64,000 bases of DNA from Hathewaya proteolytica DSM 3090. Its GTDB lineage: Bacteria; Bacillota; Clostridia; Clostridiales; Clostridiaceae. The notes beneath the pieces were generated by a model. The model was not told the DNA's origin, made no database searches, and saw nothing but the letters and a program-made list of their open reading frames with translations. The DNA is taken from NCBI RefSeq assembly GCF_900142225.1, contig NZ_FRAD01000012.1, positions 44,829-108,828 on the forward strand, given 5' to 3'. The translations under genes were made by a program, and so were the position numbers. Shown piece by piece: positions 52,366-61,281 of the stretch (its first letter is position 1; each line of letters begins with the position of its first letter).

Positions 52366-54813
52366 TTACACCTCTTTTCGCACAGGTGGTCTGGTATCAA
52401 AGGCATGGAGCAGTTCTTCAAATACAGGGTGGAACTGTATCACACCGACACGACCATATAAATCACTGATAAGGCATTGCCCGTTTTCCAAATCACGCAA
52501 TCGCTTCTGATTGTTTTCGTCCTCTGGGTCTACACCAAAAAAGGCTAAGGTCTTTTTAATCTCGTTAAGGTCAGTGGAACGAAATGCAAATTTTAAGCCG
52601 AGGTTATTTTTCAGTTTTTCATCTAAGAGGTCGTCTGTATTTTGGGTCACGAAATATACCCCAGCGTTCATAGCACGACCAGCCCGAACCAGCTTCATAG
52701 ATAGTGTTTTTCCTTGTGCTACCTGTAAAAAGCTCCATGCTTCGTCTAAATCTACAATCTTGAAAATGCTTCGGTCTGTATGGATAAAGTCTAAAGCAAA
52801 GGTACTAATGACAATCAGCATAGCAACGGATAAAAGCTCCATAGTGGTATATTCCTCAAAGGAAGTTTCCTTGTCGGGAAGTACCAAGTCCGCAACCTGT
52901 ATAATGTTCAGTTGTTTTTCTAAGCTGATAGACTGCTCCACATAACCATTACTGAATAATAAATGTGCAAAGTCATAGTCTGTAAAACTTTCGATATGGT
53001 CGGCTATACTGGTACTTAGTGGCGTATTCTCAACCCGTAATTCCTCAATCACTTTCATCAACCCTCGTACTTCACTATTGGTTACTGCACGAATGGCTTT
53101 TCTAAGGATTGGGAAGCGTTCCCCATCACGAGAGGAAATCCCCGTAAGGAATGTCAGAATATCAATAGCCAGTGATTCAGAATCTTTGGGATTTTTCATA
53201 ATCACATAAGGGTCAAGTAAGCCTTTGTTTTTCTCATCAGAAGTCAGAGTGACGATATTGATTTCATGGGAAATCTCTGGCAAGGTTTCTTTCCATCTGC
53301 CACGTTCTGCTTTTGGGTCTACAATCACTGCTTGTGCCCCATAAAGCACCGCATAATAGACGATAAGGTTATTCGCAAAGGATTTACCACCACCCAGCGA
53401 ACCAACAAAAGCCGACGCTAACGCATTGGTTACTGAACCCTTAACCCCTTGACTGGCAAGAGCAGGTTTCAGATAGACATTGCGTCCAGTATCTAAGCTG
53501 TAGCCAACATAAATCCCCTCATTTTCCCCCAGCATTTGAGTAGCACCAAAACCTAAACCAGCGAGGAAATCAGAGGTCACGTATTGAATATAATCATTCA
53601 TATAACGCTTGCTGGCAGGTAAAAATTCTTCATGTAAGCCGAGCATATCCCCAAATGGTCGTACCAGTTTTACGCTTAAATCGTCATAAAAATCTTTCAC
53701 TTCATTACAACGACGTTTGAGTTCGTCAAGATCATTTGCTGATACCCTTACCACATAAGACAGCTTGTACATAGATTCCTTGCTTTGGTCTAAATTGGTT
53801 TCCAGCTCATTCACACTTTCCAGAGCTTCCGCCACATTGGAGCTGGTTTCATTATCACTTTGCCAAGCGTGGTTATCCAAGTCTTTCAGTTCTTTCTTTT
53901 TATTGCGGACAGTAGATAGGGCTTTACGATTCGCTACAATTTCCACATTCATTGACGTATCAATCGGGAATGTAAATTGCTGTTGCTGGTAGTAGAAGAT
54001 TTCAGAGGACGGGAAGTCCAGTTCTCCGACAATGCTGTTAATGGTAAAGTAAGCTACATAGACGGTTTCATCTTCCTGCTGGATTTTCAAATATCGCTGT
54101 TTTTCTTCCACCAAACAGCGAGTAGGCTTAATCAAGTCATAGTATTTAATCAGCGTTTCATTATCCAGCTTTTTCTTTGATAGATGGTACTCATACTCTT
54201 CATAGGCAGTGCCTGTCTGTCCGTAAAGGTGTTCAATCAGATAGCCGAAGTCGTCCTTATCTAACCTGCGGATTTTGAAACGACGAGAGATTTTATTTTC
54301 TAAGAGCTTTTCCATCTTCTGAAAACGCAGGATTTCATCATTACTCATACTAACAAAATCGCCCATCAGCTTATGGTTCACATCATAGACAAAATCAGAC
54401 AAAGCATTTTTTGCTTCAACGGTAAGACTTTTCATAGAAAACTCCTGATCGTTGAGAAGCAACTTAAAGCCGATAAAGAAACGGTAGTTCACTTGATTTT
54501 CGCCAATCATGGATATTAAAGCGTCTGTCTGTTGGTCGATTTTGTCATAGGCAACCGCTTTGAGCTTGCCAGTGACTTCATTTTTGGAACGCTCTTGTGC
54601 AGAACGTATGCTGGATTCTGTACTGATTTGTAAAGCATGAATTTTGCCATCACGATTTTGTGCGATAAGCTGTCTGAAAGAATCATGCACTTGTATTTTC
54701 TGTTCTGGACTTAGAAATGAGTAATTGTAAGGAACAAGCTCATAGTAAGCATAACATTCCCCGTCTTTATTCCAGACGAGATTGTTTTCAATGTATTTAA
54801 TTGGATATGCCAT
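52366..54813 (-). CDS. orf16: Tn916 Orf16, VirB4-like conjugation ATPase
   Basis: An 815-residue ATPase that powers the type IV secretion-like channel. Walker A is in GSLGGGKSFANNLIVYYA near residue 465. Walker B is KIVDLDEAWSFLQVAQG near 690, followed by VTQNTDDLLDEKLKNNLG. The N-terminal half is the VirB4 scaffold. I place the start at ATG 54813 (MAYPIKYIE), preceded by TTAGGAGTGAATTTT, rather than 54864. The start overlaps the end of orf17. Confidence 0.95.
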   Translation of the reverse strand: MAYPIKYIENNLVWNKDGECYAYYELVPYNYSFLSPEQKIQVHDSFRQLIAQNRDGKIHALQISTESSIRSAQERSKNEVTGKLKAVAYDKIDQQTDALISMIGENQVNYRFFIGFKLLLNDQEFSMKSLTVEAKNALSDFVYDVNHKLMGDFVSMSNDEILRFQKMEKLLENKISRRFKIRRLDKDDFGYLIEHLYGQTGTAYEEYEYHLSKKKLDNETLIKYYDLIKPTRCLVEEKQRYLKIQQEDETVYVAYFTINSIVGELDFPSSEIFYYQQQQFTFPIDTSMNVEIVANRKALSTVRNKKKELKDLDNHAWQSDNETSSNVAEALESVNELETNLDQSKESMYKLSYVVRVSANDLDELKRRCNEVKDFYDDLSVKLVRPFGDMLGLHEEFLPASKRYMNDYIQYVTSDFLAGLGFGATQMLGENEGIYVGYSLDTGRNVYLKPALASQGVKGSVTNALASAFVGSLGGGKSFANNLIVYYAVLYGAQAVIVDPKAERGRWKETLPEISHEINIVTLTSDEKNKGLLDPYVIMKNPKDSESLAIDILTFLTGISSRDGERFPILRKAIRAVTNSEVRGLMKVIEELRVENTPLSTSIADHIESFTDYDFAHLLFSNGYVEQSISLEKQLNIIQVADLVLPDKETSFEEYTTMELLSVAMLIVISTFALDFIHTDRSIFKIVDLDEAWSFLQVAQGKTLSMKLVRAGRAMNAGVYFVTQNTDDLLDEKLKNNLGLKFAFRSTDLNEIKKTLAFFGVDPEDENNQKRLRDLENGQCLISDLYGRVGVIQFHPVFEELLHAFDTRPPVRKEV

Positions 54814-55189
54814 AAAATTCACTCCTAACTGCTGTAATGGCTTCTTGTGGCTGGTTTCTGCCAAGCGTTACTTTTTTTCCTGCATAGGTCAGCTTTGGTC
54901 GCAGTGCATAAGCAATGACAGACTTCAAAAATCCATAAGGCTTTTTACCATCAAAAGTTTTTGTAGACATAAACCATGTGAAAGCCACAGGAATCCCAAA
55001 GTATTTGAGAAATGCTCCCTCTATCATGGAAAGAGGGGGCAAGTTGCCAAGTATCATCACTGCAAAGAGTGACACGACAAACCATGTCATTTGCGTAAAG
55101 GTTATGGGAAACGGAAGTCTAAAATCATTGATAGAATACAGTACCTTTTCCACAGACCAGATACTGGTATAGCTTCGTATTTTCTTCAT
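54797..55189 (-). CDS. orf17: Tn916 Orf17, TcpE/VirB3-like membrane protein
   Basis: A 130-residue TcpE-family protein. It begins MKKIRSYTSIWSVEKVLYS, followed by two membrane helices (about 38-75) and YGFLKSVIAYALRPKLTYAGK. It is part of the transfer channel. The ATG at 55189 has AAAGGA 8 nt upstream; the longer frame from 55303 would overlap orf18 and lacks such a site, although older annotations use it. It overlaps the orf16 start. Confidence 0.85.
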   Translation of the reverse strand: MKKIRSYTSIWSVEKVLYSINDFRLPFPITFTQMTWFVVSLFAVMILGNLPPLSMIEGAFLKYFGIPVAFTWFMSTKTFDGKKPYGFLKSVIAYALRPKLTYAGKKVTLGRNQPQEAITAVRSEFYGISN

Positions 55190-55277
55190 GTAATCAATCC
55201 TTTCATAAAAAATAGGGGTAGCTGATTGAGCCACCCCGTAAAATAGAAAATCTGCCAGTAGTAATGTACCGACAGAT

Positions 55278-55775
55278 TTAATAGACGATTTCAAAAATCC
55301 CATGATTGGTTGAGATAAACGTTCCTGAAAGGTCTAAATCCCGACCATAGGCTTGATAATCAATATAGTTTTGAAGACTAGCTGGTACTTCGCCTAAAGC
55401 ACCCGTTTCTTCAATGTAGTAGCGTGCCACGTCATACATATCATCACAATCGGAATGAATGATAATATCCTCTTGATGTTCGCTTAGTTCTTCAATGCTT
55501 GAAAAATGAGTGAGCAGAGCAGATAGCTCCGATTGTAATTCTTCGGGTAATTCCGATACCATTTCCCATAGTCGATTGAGTTCGCCAATGGAAGTGTATT
55601 CGTCAACCGTAAAGGGTAACTCGTAGTCATGAATGGCGTATTCCTCATATTCATCATTCAAGCCGATTTTCTCTTTGACTTCCTCAAAGTCAATGGGAAA
55701 GGTAAACCACGCACCGACCAATTCGCCCTCATTGTATTTGCCTAAATTCGCAATATAGACTTGCATATCGTCCAT
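55278..55775 (-). CDS. orf18: Tn916 Orf18, ArdA antirestriction protein
   Basis: A very acidic 165-residue protein of the ArdA family, which mimics B-form DNA and blocks type I restriction enzymes so that the incoming element survives. It starts MDDMQVYIANLGKYNEGELVG, characteristic of ArdA, with many Asp/Glu in regular spacing. AAAGGACGTGAATAT precedes the ATG. It follows orf19 by 116 bp. Confidence 0.94.
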   Translation of the reverse strand: MDDMQVYIANLGKYNEGELVGAWFTFPIDFEEVKEKIGLNDEYEEYAIHDYELPFTVDEYTSIGELNRLWEMVSELPEELQSELSALLTHFSSIEELSEHQEDIIIHSDCDDMYDVARYYIEETGALGEVPASLQNYIDYQAYGRDLDLSGTFISTNHGIFEIVY

Positions 55776-55891
55776 ATATTCACGTCCTTTCTTTGTAGAG
55801 ATTCAAAAATCCCTACCGCACTTCGTTTGGTGTACCATTCCTTTGCGGAACATAAGAAAACCACTTATATTCCACAAAAGAACGGTTTTAT

Positions 55892-56113
55892 TTAAGCACC
55901 AATAATGCGATTGAATAGCTCTAGTAAAATGTCTTTTACTCCAGCAGCGTTGAAGACTAAGCCAACCGCAATAATCGCAATAATTAAAAAGCCAATCAGT
56001 TTGCTAAACTCACGCTTGAAGCCAAGATACAAGCCAATCACAACGATTGCTAAAAGCACCAGTGATTGAGCGTTTGATAGAAACCAGTTATAAAGGTTTT
56101 GTCCAAAATTCAT
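55892..56113 (-). CDS. orf19: Tn916 Orf19, small membrane protein
   Basis: A 73-residue protein with two membrane helices (about 13-32 and 37-58). It resembles small pilin-like or channel components of conjugation modules but has no decisive motif. GAGAGGAGAACATTTTT precedes the ATG. It lies between orf20 and orf18. Confidence 0.85.
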   Translation of the reverse strand: MNFGQNLYNWFLSNAQSLVLLAIVVIGLYLGFKREFSKLIGFLIIAIIAVGLVFNAAGVKDILLELFNRIIGA

Positions 56114-56155
56114 AAAAATGTTCTCCTCTCTATATTCAATGAATTTGTATTTGAG

Positions 56156-57346
56156 TTATTTTTTTGTTGTTATCACGTCCTGTTCTTTTACTGACTGTTG
56201 CTTCAAAATCTGCTTGTGTCGGTCTGTCAGTTTCGCATGGTCGAGAATGTCTTTTACAACCTGCGTCTGGTTGATTTCATCAAGTTTAATCGCAACCTTT
56301 AAGGTCGGGGCAACTTGATGAGATAGCCAGTTCAGCGTCCTTTGGAAGGAGTAAGGCTCTGGTTTTGTGGTTAGTTTTAATCGTTCACGATTGTTCCCAA
56401 TAAACCAAGCCCATTCTTCATTCAGTTTCCAATCAGAACGAGGTTTGGAATCGTCTTTATCTACAAAACGGATATACCGATTGATAATTTTAAAGGCGGT
56501 ATGCTCTGGATTGTCATAGACGAGTAAATCACGGACTGCATAATAGGCACGCTCATTTTTCAATCGAATCTCAAAACGGTTTTTTACTTCTGCGTCTTCA
56601 ATGGGAATATCATTTTTCTTGTACTGCTCGTAGTCCTTTTCATAGATACAGAAATAAACTTCACTTTGTAATGAACCGATATAGAGGGTGTTTCCCATAC
56701 ATTCCTTTTCCTCTTTGCGTACCAGTTCGCCACTGCGATAGCTTTTAAAACTGCGGAAGACGGAGATACATTCTTCCTGTTGGCACTTTTCAGTGAGTAC
56801 AGGGATATTTAAAATCCCTGTCTTATCGTTAATGGCAAGGTCAAGGCGTTTCATCACACCGCCAGCCACCAAAACGTCCATAAAGAACTCATACCAGCTT
56901 CTTTGTTGTGCCAGAAGATAGCTTTCAAATTGTCTGCACCCACGACCTTTCAATTCCACCAGAACTCCTTTGTCCAGTTCATGGGAGCAAAGGACGAATA
57001 TGTCGCCTAAAGCATAATGCTCTGAATAAGAATAGAAACCATAGTCCTCATGAAGAAAATAGGACAGTTTCAGTTGTAAGATGTTTTCGACCACCTGCTG
57101 TACGTCTGTTGTCGGAAAGCGAATTCTTACATAATCAAACAGCATTTCAAGGGGAGCGTCGGGATTGAAGCGTTCCAGAGCTTCCCAAAGGGACTGCTGT
57201 AAATCCTCTGATGGCTTGACTTTTCCTGTTTCAATATCGCTTAGATACTGCCTTGTAATACCAGTCGCAACAGCTAAACGGTTTTGAGATAGTCCATAAG
57301 CCAAGCGTTTTTCTTTTAAATGCTGTAACCAAGTTTGTTCATTCAG
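56156..57346 (-). CDS. orf20: Tn916 Orf20, relaxase/rolling-circle replication initiator
   Basis: Nicks oriT and initiates transfer and rolling-circle replication. The N-terminal Xre-type helix-turn-helix (YGLSQNRLAVATGITRQYLSDIE) is followed by a Rep_trans-family endonuclease domain with RLDLAINDKTG near residue 190 and GNTLYIGS near 245. No ATG lies upstream of the HTH in frame. GGAGGG is 7 nt before a CTG at 57346, giving 396 residues; a TTG at 57361 is part of the ribosome binding region. oriT is immediately upstream. Confidence 0.88.
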   Translation of the reverse strand: MNEQTWLQHLKEKRLAYGLSQNRLAVATGITRQYLSDIETGKVKPSEDLQQSLWEALERFNPDAPLEMLFDYVRIRFPTTDVQQVVENILQLKLSYFLHEDYGFYSYSEHYALGDIFVLCSHELDKGVLVELKGRGCRQFESYLLAQQRSWYEFFMDVLVAGGVMKRLDLAINDKTGILNIPVLTEKCQQEECISVFRSFKSYRSGELVRKEEKECMGNTLYIGSLQSEVYFCIYEKDYEQYKKNDIPIEDAEVKNRFEIRLKNERAYYAVRDLLVYDNPEHTAFKIINRYIRFVDKDDSKPRSDWKLNEEWAWFIGNNRERLKLTTKPEPYSFQRTLNWLSHQVAPTLKVAIKLDEINQTQVVKDILDHAKLTDRHKQILKQQSVKEQDVITTKK

Positions 57347-57475
57347 TAAAAATCCCTCCAATCAAAAAGGCGTATGTCAACTTTTAAAGCCCATTTGACA
57401 TACGCTGAAATTTTGTAAATCCCTTGTAACCAAAGGATTTTCTAATGTTTTTTTGACTGTTTCCTGTCGATTTGT

Positions 57476-57530
57476 ACCCCCCTGTTAGATACGGGGGGGT
57501 AAGTGCTGGCGTGGCTATTGCCACACCAGC
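57476..57530. other. oriT: oriT region of the Tn916-type element
   Basis: The space between orf21 and orf20 holds two inverted repeats. One is a seven-base A/C-run arm (57476-57482) with GGGGGGGT (57493-57500). The other is GCTGGCGTGGC (57505-57515) with GCCACACCAGC (57520-57530). The location matches the published Tn916 oriT. The nick site cannot be placed from sequence alone. Confidence 0.75.
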
Positions 57531-57538
57531 CAGCAAGA

Positions 57539-58924
57539 TCAGTCCACACCTGCGACTTCCGCTTCGCACGTCGCCTGCGTGGACTGTCTGCTGTTGGATA
57601 ACTTTTTAATTTCCTCCAAGAAATCATATCCTTTTGGTACAAGGGGAGTATAAAACTCTGATATGACACTTGTTCCTACATCAACATAGCCACGACCTTT
57701 GATTCGCTTTAAGAAGAAATCCTTTTGTACGTCACTGCCAAACATCATGCCATAGCCCATTTCAGACATACGACCTAAAGCCACTCTGAAATTAAACTGA
57801 TCACGGATTCCGTCGCCTAAATATTTTGCGTCTGGACGTTGACAAGCCAGTATTAGAAAGAAGCCAGCTTGACGACCTAACATGACAATCTGTTTCAGCT
57901 TATTCATAACTGCGGTGTTTTCTTTTGTTCCCAGCATTTCCATGAAAGCGACGTATTCATCAAAGATTAAGAAGTGTGCCGGGAGACCTAAGTAAGCATA
58001 ATTTTTGCCAGTCTTATAGTTCTTCATCTGCTTCATTTCCTCACTACGTTTCATCATTTCTTCATAGAATGTTTCAATGCAAGAAAGCAAGTCTTCTTTT
58101 CTATAGTAGACATTTGCCATCACAGAACCTAAGTCCGCAAGATCAGCATTTTTCGGGTCAAGAATATACAGTTTTGAATCTGTATGAAGCAAGGCTTCAA
58201 TCAGTGTCAGTATAAAGTAAGTTTTACCGCCACCTGTACCACCAGCAATCAACATATGAGGGAGCTTATCATATTCCCACCATACGTTTTTCATTAAGCG
58301 AAGTTTACCATCTTTAGCTTCTACTTCATCAATAGAAATACGACTGGCTATGGTGTCATAGAGCAAAGTATATTCCACATAGGAATCCTTTAACTCTTTA
58401 TCCGTCAGCTCACAGTACAAGCCACTCTCTAATTTCTTTTCCAAGTGTAAGAGTTGGTCTTGATATTTTCCCAGCGTGATTTCCACCCGTATCTGTATCA
58501 AGCCATTTTTAAGTCGATAATACATTTTAGGGAAGTAGGTTATCTTTTCCTTTGTACGACCAGCACTATCTTTAAAGAAACCCTCTGTTTTGACCTGTTC
58601 AGATTCATACCACTTGTTTTCAAGTATCATCTTTGCCAGTTTTTGACGGTGGTAAAGTTGTTTAACCGTATCATAGCGAACCCGTTTGAATACAAACGCT
58701 ACCAGCAAGCAGATAAGAATTGCGACACTGAAACTGATAATTAAATAGGGAATGTCAATCTTATCTGCTTGTGATAGGTTAAAATCCTGCCAGTTGATCT
58801 GCTGGATTGTCTTCACATGAAACAGTCCGACAACCAGCAGGAAAACAGGCAGGAGTGACGCTATCGTAAAATGAAAGACTAAATCTTTACCAGATGGGCG
58901 AATCCTTTTACCACGCTGTTTCAT
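57539..58924 (-). CDS. orf21: Tn916 Orf21, FtsK/SpoIIIE-type coupling ATPase
   Basis: A 461-residue DNA-pumping coupling protein. Two N-terminal membrane helices (about 15-35 and 50-70) precede an FtsK-like motor with Walker A (AGGTGGGKTYFILT near residue 235) and Walker B (AHFLIFDEYVAF near 318). It recruits the relaxase-DNA complex to the channel. GGAG precedes the ATG by 10 nt. It lies between orf22 and oriT. Confidence 0.95.
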   Translation of the reverse strand: MKQRGKRIRPSGKDLVFHFTIASLLPVFLLVVGLFHVKTIQQINWQDFNLSQADKIDIPYLIISFSVAILICLLVAFVFKRVRYDTVKQLYHRQKLAKMILENKWYESEQVKTEGFFKDSAGRTKEKITYFPKMYYRLKNGLIQIRVEITLGKYQDQLLHLEKKLESGLYCELTDKELKDSYVEYTLLYDTIASRISIDEVEAKDGKLRLMKNVWWEYDKLPHMLIAGGTGGGKTYFILTLIEALLHTDSKLYILDPKNADLADLGSVMANVYYRKEDLLSCIETFYEEMMKRSEEMKQMKNYKTGKNYAYLGLPAHFLIFDEYVAFMEMLGTKENTAVMNKLKQIVMLGRQAGFFLILACQRPDAKYLGDGIRDQFNFRVALGRMSEMGYGMMFGSDVQKDFFLKRIKGRGYVDVGTSVISEFYTPLVPKGYDFLEEIKKLSNSRQSTQATCEAEVAGVD

Positions 58925-58952
58925 GCGAAAAAGTCTCCTTTCTACCTAGCGA

Positions 58953-59339
58953 CTATTTGTCTTGTGTCGGTTCTTTCTTTGCTTGTGGTTGAGCTTTGAA
59001 TGAACTAGAATCCTTTGTCAGCACAATATCGTCTGCCTTGATATACCAGTCAACATCTGCTCCTTGATAGGTGGCAGTAGCAACGGTGTCCGCAATGGGA
59101 TTGATAAGTTCCACCCGTGCGTTATAATCAAACTCTTTCAAAGGCACGCTGGCAGGAATACTTACTTGAATCATGCGTCCTTGTCCTTTGGATTTTAAGT
59201 CATAGGTACGTTCCTTGATTTCATCTGAAACCGACCCGTCTTCATTTTGGATTCTCACTTCACGACGTAGAGCAGAGAATTTCAATTCTCCAAAAGTCGT
59301 GTCTTTATCTAATACAATGCCATTTGCTAATCTCATCAT
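58953..59339 (-). CDS. orf22: Tn916 Orf22, YdcP/DUF961 protein
   Basis: A 128-residue DUF961 protein with FGELKFSALRREVRIQNEDG near the start, paralogous to the neighbouring orf23. DUF961 proteins act near the start of transfer operons in Tn916 and ICEBs1 and may help replication, but the mechanism is unclear. AGAGAGGAAAA precedes the ATG. It ends 28 bp before orf21. Confidence 0.9.
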   Translation of the reverse strand: MMRLANGIVLDKDTTFGELKFSALRREVRIQNEDGSVSDEIKERTYDLKSKGQGRMIQVSIPASVPLKEFDYNARVELINPIADTVATATYQGADVDWYIKADDIVLTKDSSSFKAQPQAKKEPTQDK

Positions 59340-59354
59340 TTTTCCTCTCTTTCT

Positions 59355-59669
59355 TTATTCTTTTATCATGTCGTCAGCATGTAAAAGGTAATTTGTAAAA
59401 CCACGAGTGCCGATTTTGTAGCCCTCTGCGGTAATACGTGGATTGACTAACTTCACACGTTCCTCAAAGCCGAAATGTTTTTCGCCAGCTTCAGCAGGAA
59501 GCACCACCACAATATCATCTGCTCTTTGAACATCAGAATAGAGATTATAGCTTCTTGATAAGACAGTTAGCCGTCCGTTGATTCTTCGCTGAACGACTTT
59601 ATCCTCGCCAGCAAATTCTAAATTGCCGAATGTTTTTTCCATGTTGGGAATCACAAATTTAAGTTCCAT
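59355..59669 (-). CDS. orf23: Tn916 Orf23, YdcP/DUF961 protein
   Basis: A 104-residue DUF961 protein, paralogue of orf22: MELKFVIPNMEKTFGNLEFAG parallels the orf22 FGELKF segment. It appears to have arisen by duplication and lies in the same operon. AAAGGATAGGTAAAAAT precedes the ATG. Its function is unknown. Confidence 0.9.
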   Translation of the reverse strand: MELKFVIPNMEKTFGNLEFAGEDKVVQRRINGRLTVLSRSYNLYSDVQRADDIVVVLPAEAGEKHFGFEERVKLVNPRITAEGYKIGTRGFTNYLLHADDMIKE

Positions 59670-59691
59670 ATTTTTACCTATCCTTTCTTTT

Positions 59692-59766
59692 TTATTGGCT
59701 GAATGAATGTTTGATGGTCTTAAAGAGTGGGGAACGACCTTTTGATTCTTGATTTTTTGTTTTCAT
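59692..59766 (-). CDS. 24-residue ORF at the head of the transfer operon (Tn916 orf24 position)
   Basis: A basic peptide beginning MKTKNQESKGRSPLFKTIK, with GAAAGGAAG at 7 nt before the ATG. It ends 22 bp before orf23's start. Position and strong ribosome binding site suggest it is translated; it corresponds to the small first ORF of the Tn916 transfer module. No function can be inferred. Confidence 0.5.
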   Translation of the reverse strand: MKTKNQESKGRSPLFKTIKHSFSQ

Positions 59767-59792
59767 AAGTTCACTTCCTTTCAAAATCGGGT

Positions 59793-59826
59793 AAAAAAAT
59801 AGACACCTCATTTTTTGAAGTGTCTA
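59793..59826 (-). terminator. Terminator at the left end, ahead of the transfer genes
   Basis: An 11-bp stem (59800-59810 with 59816-59826, one G-U pair) is followed by seven T residues on the minus strand. It faces transcription entering from the chromosome, or in the circular form from int/xis, before orf24-orf13. Confidence 0.75.
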
Positions 59827-59910
59827 CCTATTAAATATTCAAATTTTATTGGAAGTATCTTTATATCTTCACTTTTCAAGGATAAATCGTCGTATCAAAG
59901 CTCATTCATA

Positions 59911-59932
59911 AGTAGTAAATTAGTAGTAAATT
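59911..59932 (+). repeat. Int arm-site (DR2-like) tandem repeats, left end
   Basis: Two exact tandem copies of AGTAGTAAATT are present, matching those at 42114-42135 near int. They are candidate binding sites of the integrase N-terminal domain. Confidence 0.75.
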
Positions 59933-59992
59933 GAGTGGTTTTGACCTTGATAAAGTGTGATAAGTCCAGTTTTTATGCGGATAACTAGATTT

Positions 59993-60607
59993 TTATGCTA
60001 TTTTTATCTCTACAAAATAATAGTAAAGTATAAAAGTCAAATAGGACTTTCCACATCCAAAATCAAGTATGGTTAGTTCCTTATAATCGCCTTTTTTTAT
60101 TTCATCATCTATTATCTCTACAAATCTATTAATCTGTTTGTACTTATCGTACTTAGACTTAACTATTTTCCCCTCTTTTGTGAAAATACCCAGGTCAATG
60201 AAAGGCTCAATTAGCATGCCTTCCTTCAAAATGTAGTTCTTTTCTTTGTTATGGCTGAAATCATGCTTCACCACATTCTGATTTTTTTTCTTAGATAAAA
60301 ACACCTTGCCTTTTTTTGATATTTTTAAAGTTGCTGTATATTCTTCACTCCACAAGTCAAGTTGCTTATAAGAATTAAAAAAATACTCCACAAGCTTTTC
60401 CTGTAATTGTGCTATATCTATGTTTTCATGAAACACTTGTTTGTCAGTATATTTCTCAATCTGAAAGTATTTGCGAGATTCTCTGTCTATCTTTAAATTG
60501 AATACTATTTTATTAAATTCAAAATCCTTATTGGATTTATTGCTTAATACCAATTTAAAAGGATCATACCCAAGTAACTGGTCAATATTTTTCATTAATT
60601 CTTCCAT
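59993..60607 (-). pseudogene. SAM-dependent methyltransferase, N-terminal fragment
   Basis: A 204-codon frame. The first about 175 residues form an unknown N-terminal domain, and residues near 180 form the SAM-binding glycine loop LDFGCGKSYL. It runs out at VEIK into the Tn916-like element, adding Ile-Ala and a stop from element bases. The C-terminal half is at 41403-41966. It sits 19 bp after the flavodoxin gene. In the uninterrupted state the gene led directly into the DUF5662 gene by a 4-bp overlap. Confidence 0.88.
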
Positions 60608-60626
60608 GTTTCCACCCTTGCTTATT

Positions 60627-61250
60627 TTATCGAATAAAATTCGTATTTACTCGTGTTTCTCTTTCTGGCAATGTAACACCTGCATTTTTTCCAGCCTCAA
60701 TAGACTTTAATAACCAAGCCATATTTCGTCCAAGAACTCTCATAGTTTGAAGACCTTCTTCGTCTTGCATAACTTGCTCTGCAGTGTTGCCATGAACCAT
60801 ATTCCAATATTGAGATGAAACCACTGGCATATTCGAAATAGTAAAATACTTATTTATCTGATCTATGGTAGCAGTAGTTCCTGCCCTTCTTGCACTTACA
60901 ACTGCAGCCCCTGGCTTAAAAGCAAAACACTTTCCAGCATAAAAAGCTCTGTCTAAAAGGGATATAAGTGCTCCATTGGCAGAGGCATAATAAACAGGGG
61001 ATCCAAATACAAATCCATCTGCCTTCTCTGCTTTTTCGATGAACTCATTTACGCAATCATCATTGAATACACATCGTCTATTATTGTTTCTACATTTTCC
61101 ACACCCAATACAGCCTCTAATAGCTCCTGAACCTATTTGAAATATTTCAGTTTCTATACCTTCTTTCTTTAATTCCCCCTCAACTTCCTTTAATGCTGTG
61201 TATGTACAACCATTTTTATGAGAACTCCCATTGACAAGTATAACCTTCAT
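60627..61250 (-). CDS. Flavodoxin-fold NAD(P)H-dependent reductase with ferredoxin-like Cys motif
   Basis: A 207-residue member of the NADPH-dependent FMN reductase family. The FMN-phosphate loop is VNGSSHKNGCTYTAL near residue 5. A CxxCxxC segment (GCIGCGKC) near 48 and another Cys near 60 resemble the iron-sulfur-flavoprotein-like subgroup. FGSPVYYASANG near 85 is the flavin-contacting loop. The electron acceptor is unknown. GAGGGTAAGAGT precedes the ATG. A perfect inverted repeat lies 32 bp upstream. Confidence 0.88.
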   Translation of the reverse strand: MKVILVNGSSHKNGCTYTALKEVEGELKKEGIETEIFQIGSGAIRGCIGCGKCRNNNRRCVFNDDCVNEFIEKAEKADGFVFGSPVYYASANGALISLLDRAFYAGKCFAFKPGAAVVSARRAGTTATIDQINKYFTISNMPVVSSQYWNMVHGNTAEQVMQDEEGLQTMRVLGRNMAWLLKSIEAGKNAGVTLPERETRVNTNFIR

Positions 61251-61281
61251 ACTCTTACCCTCTTTCTCTACATTTCTAATT

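Larger units (their letters stand above)
41967..60001 (-). mobile_element. Tn916-family integrative conjugative element carrying tet(M)
   Basis: About 18.03 kb, oriented with int at low coordinates. It contains in Tn916 order int, xis, orf8, orf7, orf9, the Cys-rich peptide, tet(M) with leader, orf13 to orf24 and oriT. The termini are AT-rich imperfect inverted repeats: reading inward, AAAGTATAAATTTCTAATTATC at one end resembles the outer bases of the other end at about 60001. Paired 11-bp repeats lie just inside both ends. It splits a methyltransferase gene in-frame. The exact edges are uncertain by about ten bases because the target and coupling sequences are runs of A. Confidence 0.95.

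Noticed and set aside
57384..57669. Two minus-strand frames through the oriT region
   Set aside because: They overlap the end of orf21 and oriT inverted repeats and have no ribosome binding site.
41967..60001. The conjugative element as a novel mobile element
   Set aside because: Gene order, sizes and sequences follow Tn916 throughout, so it is a known family; only its insertion site and some leader features merit attention.
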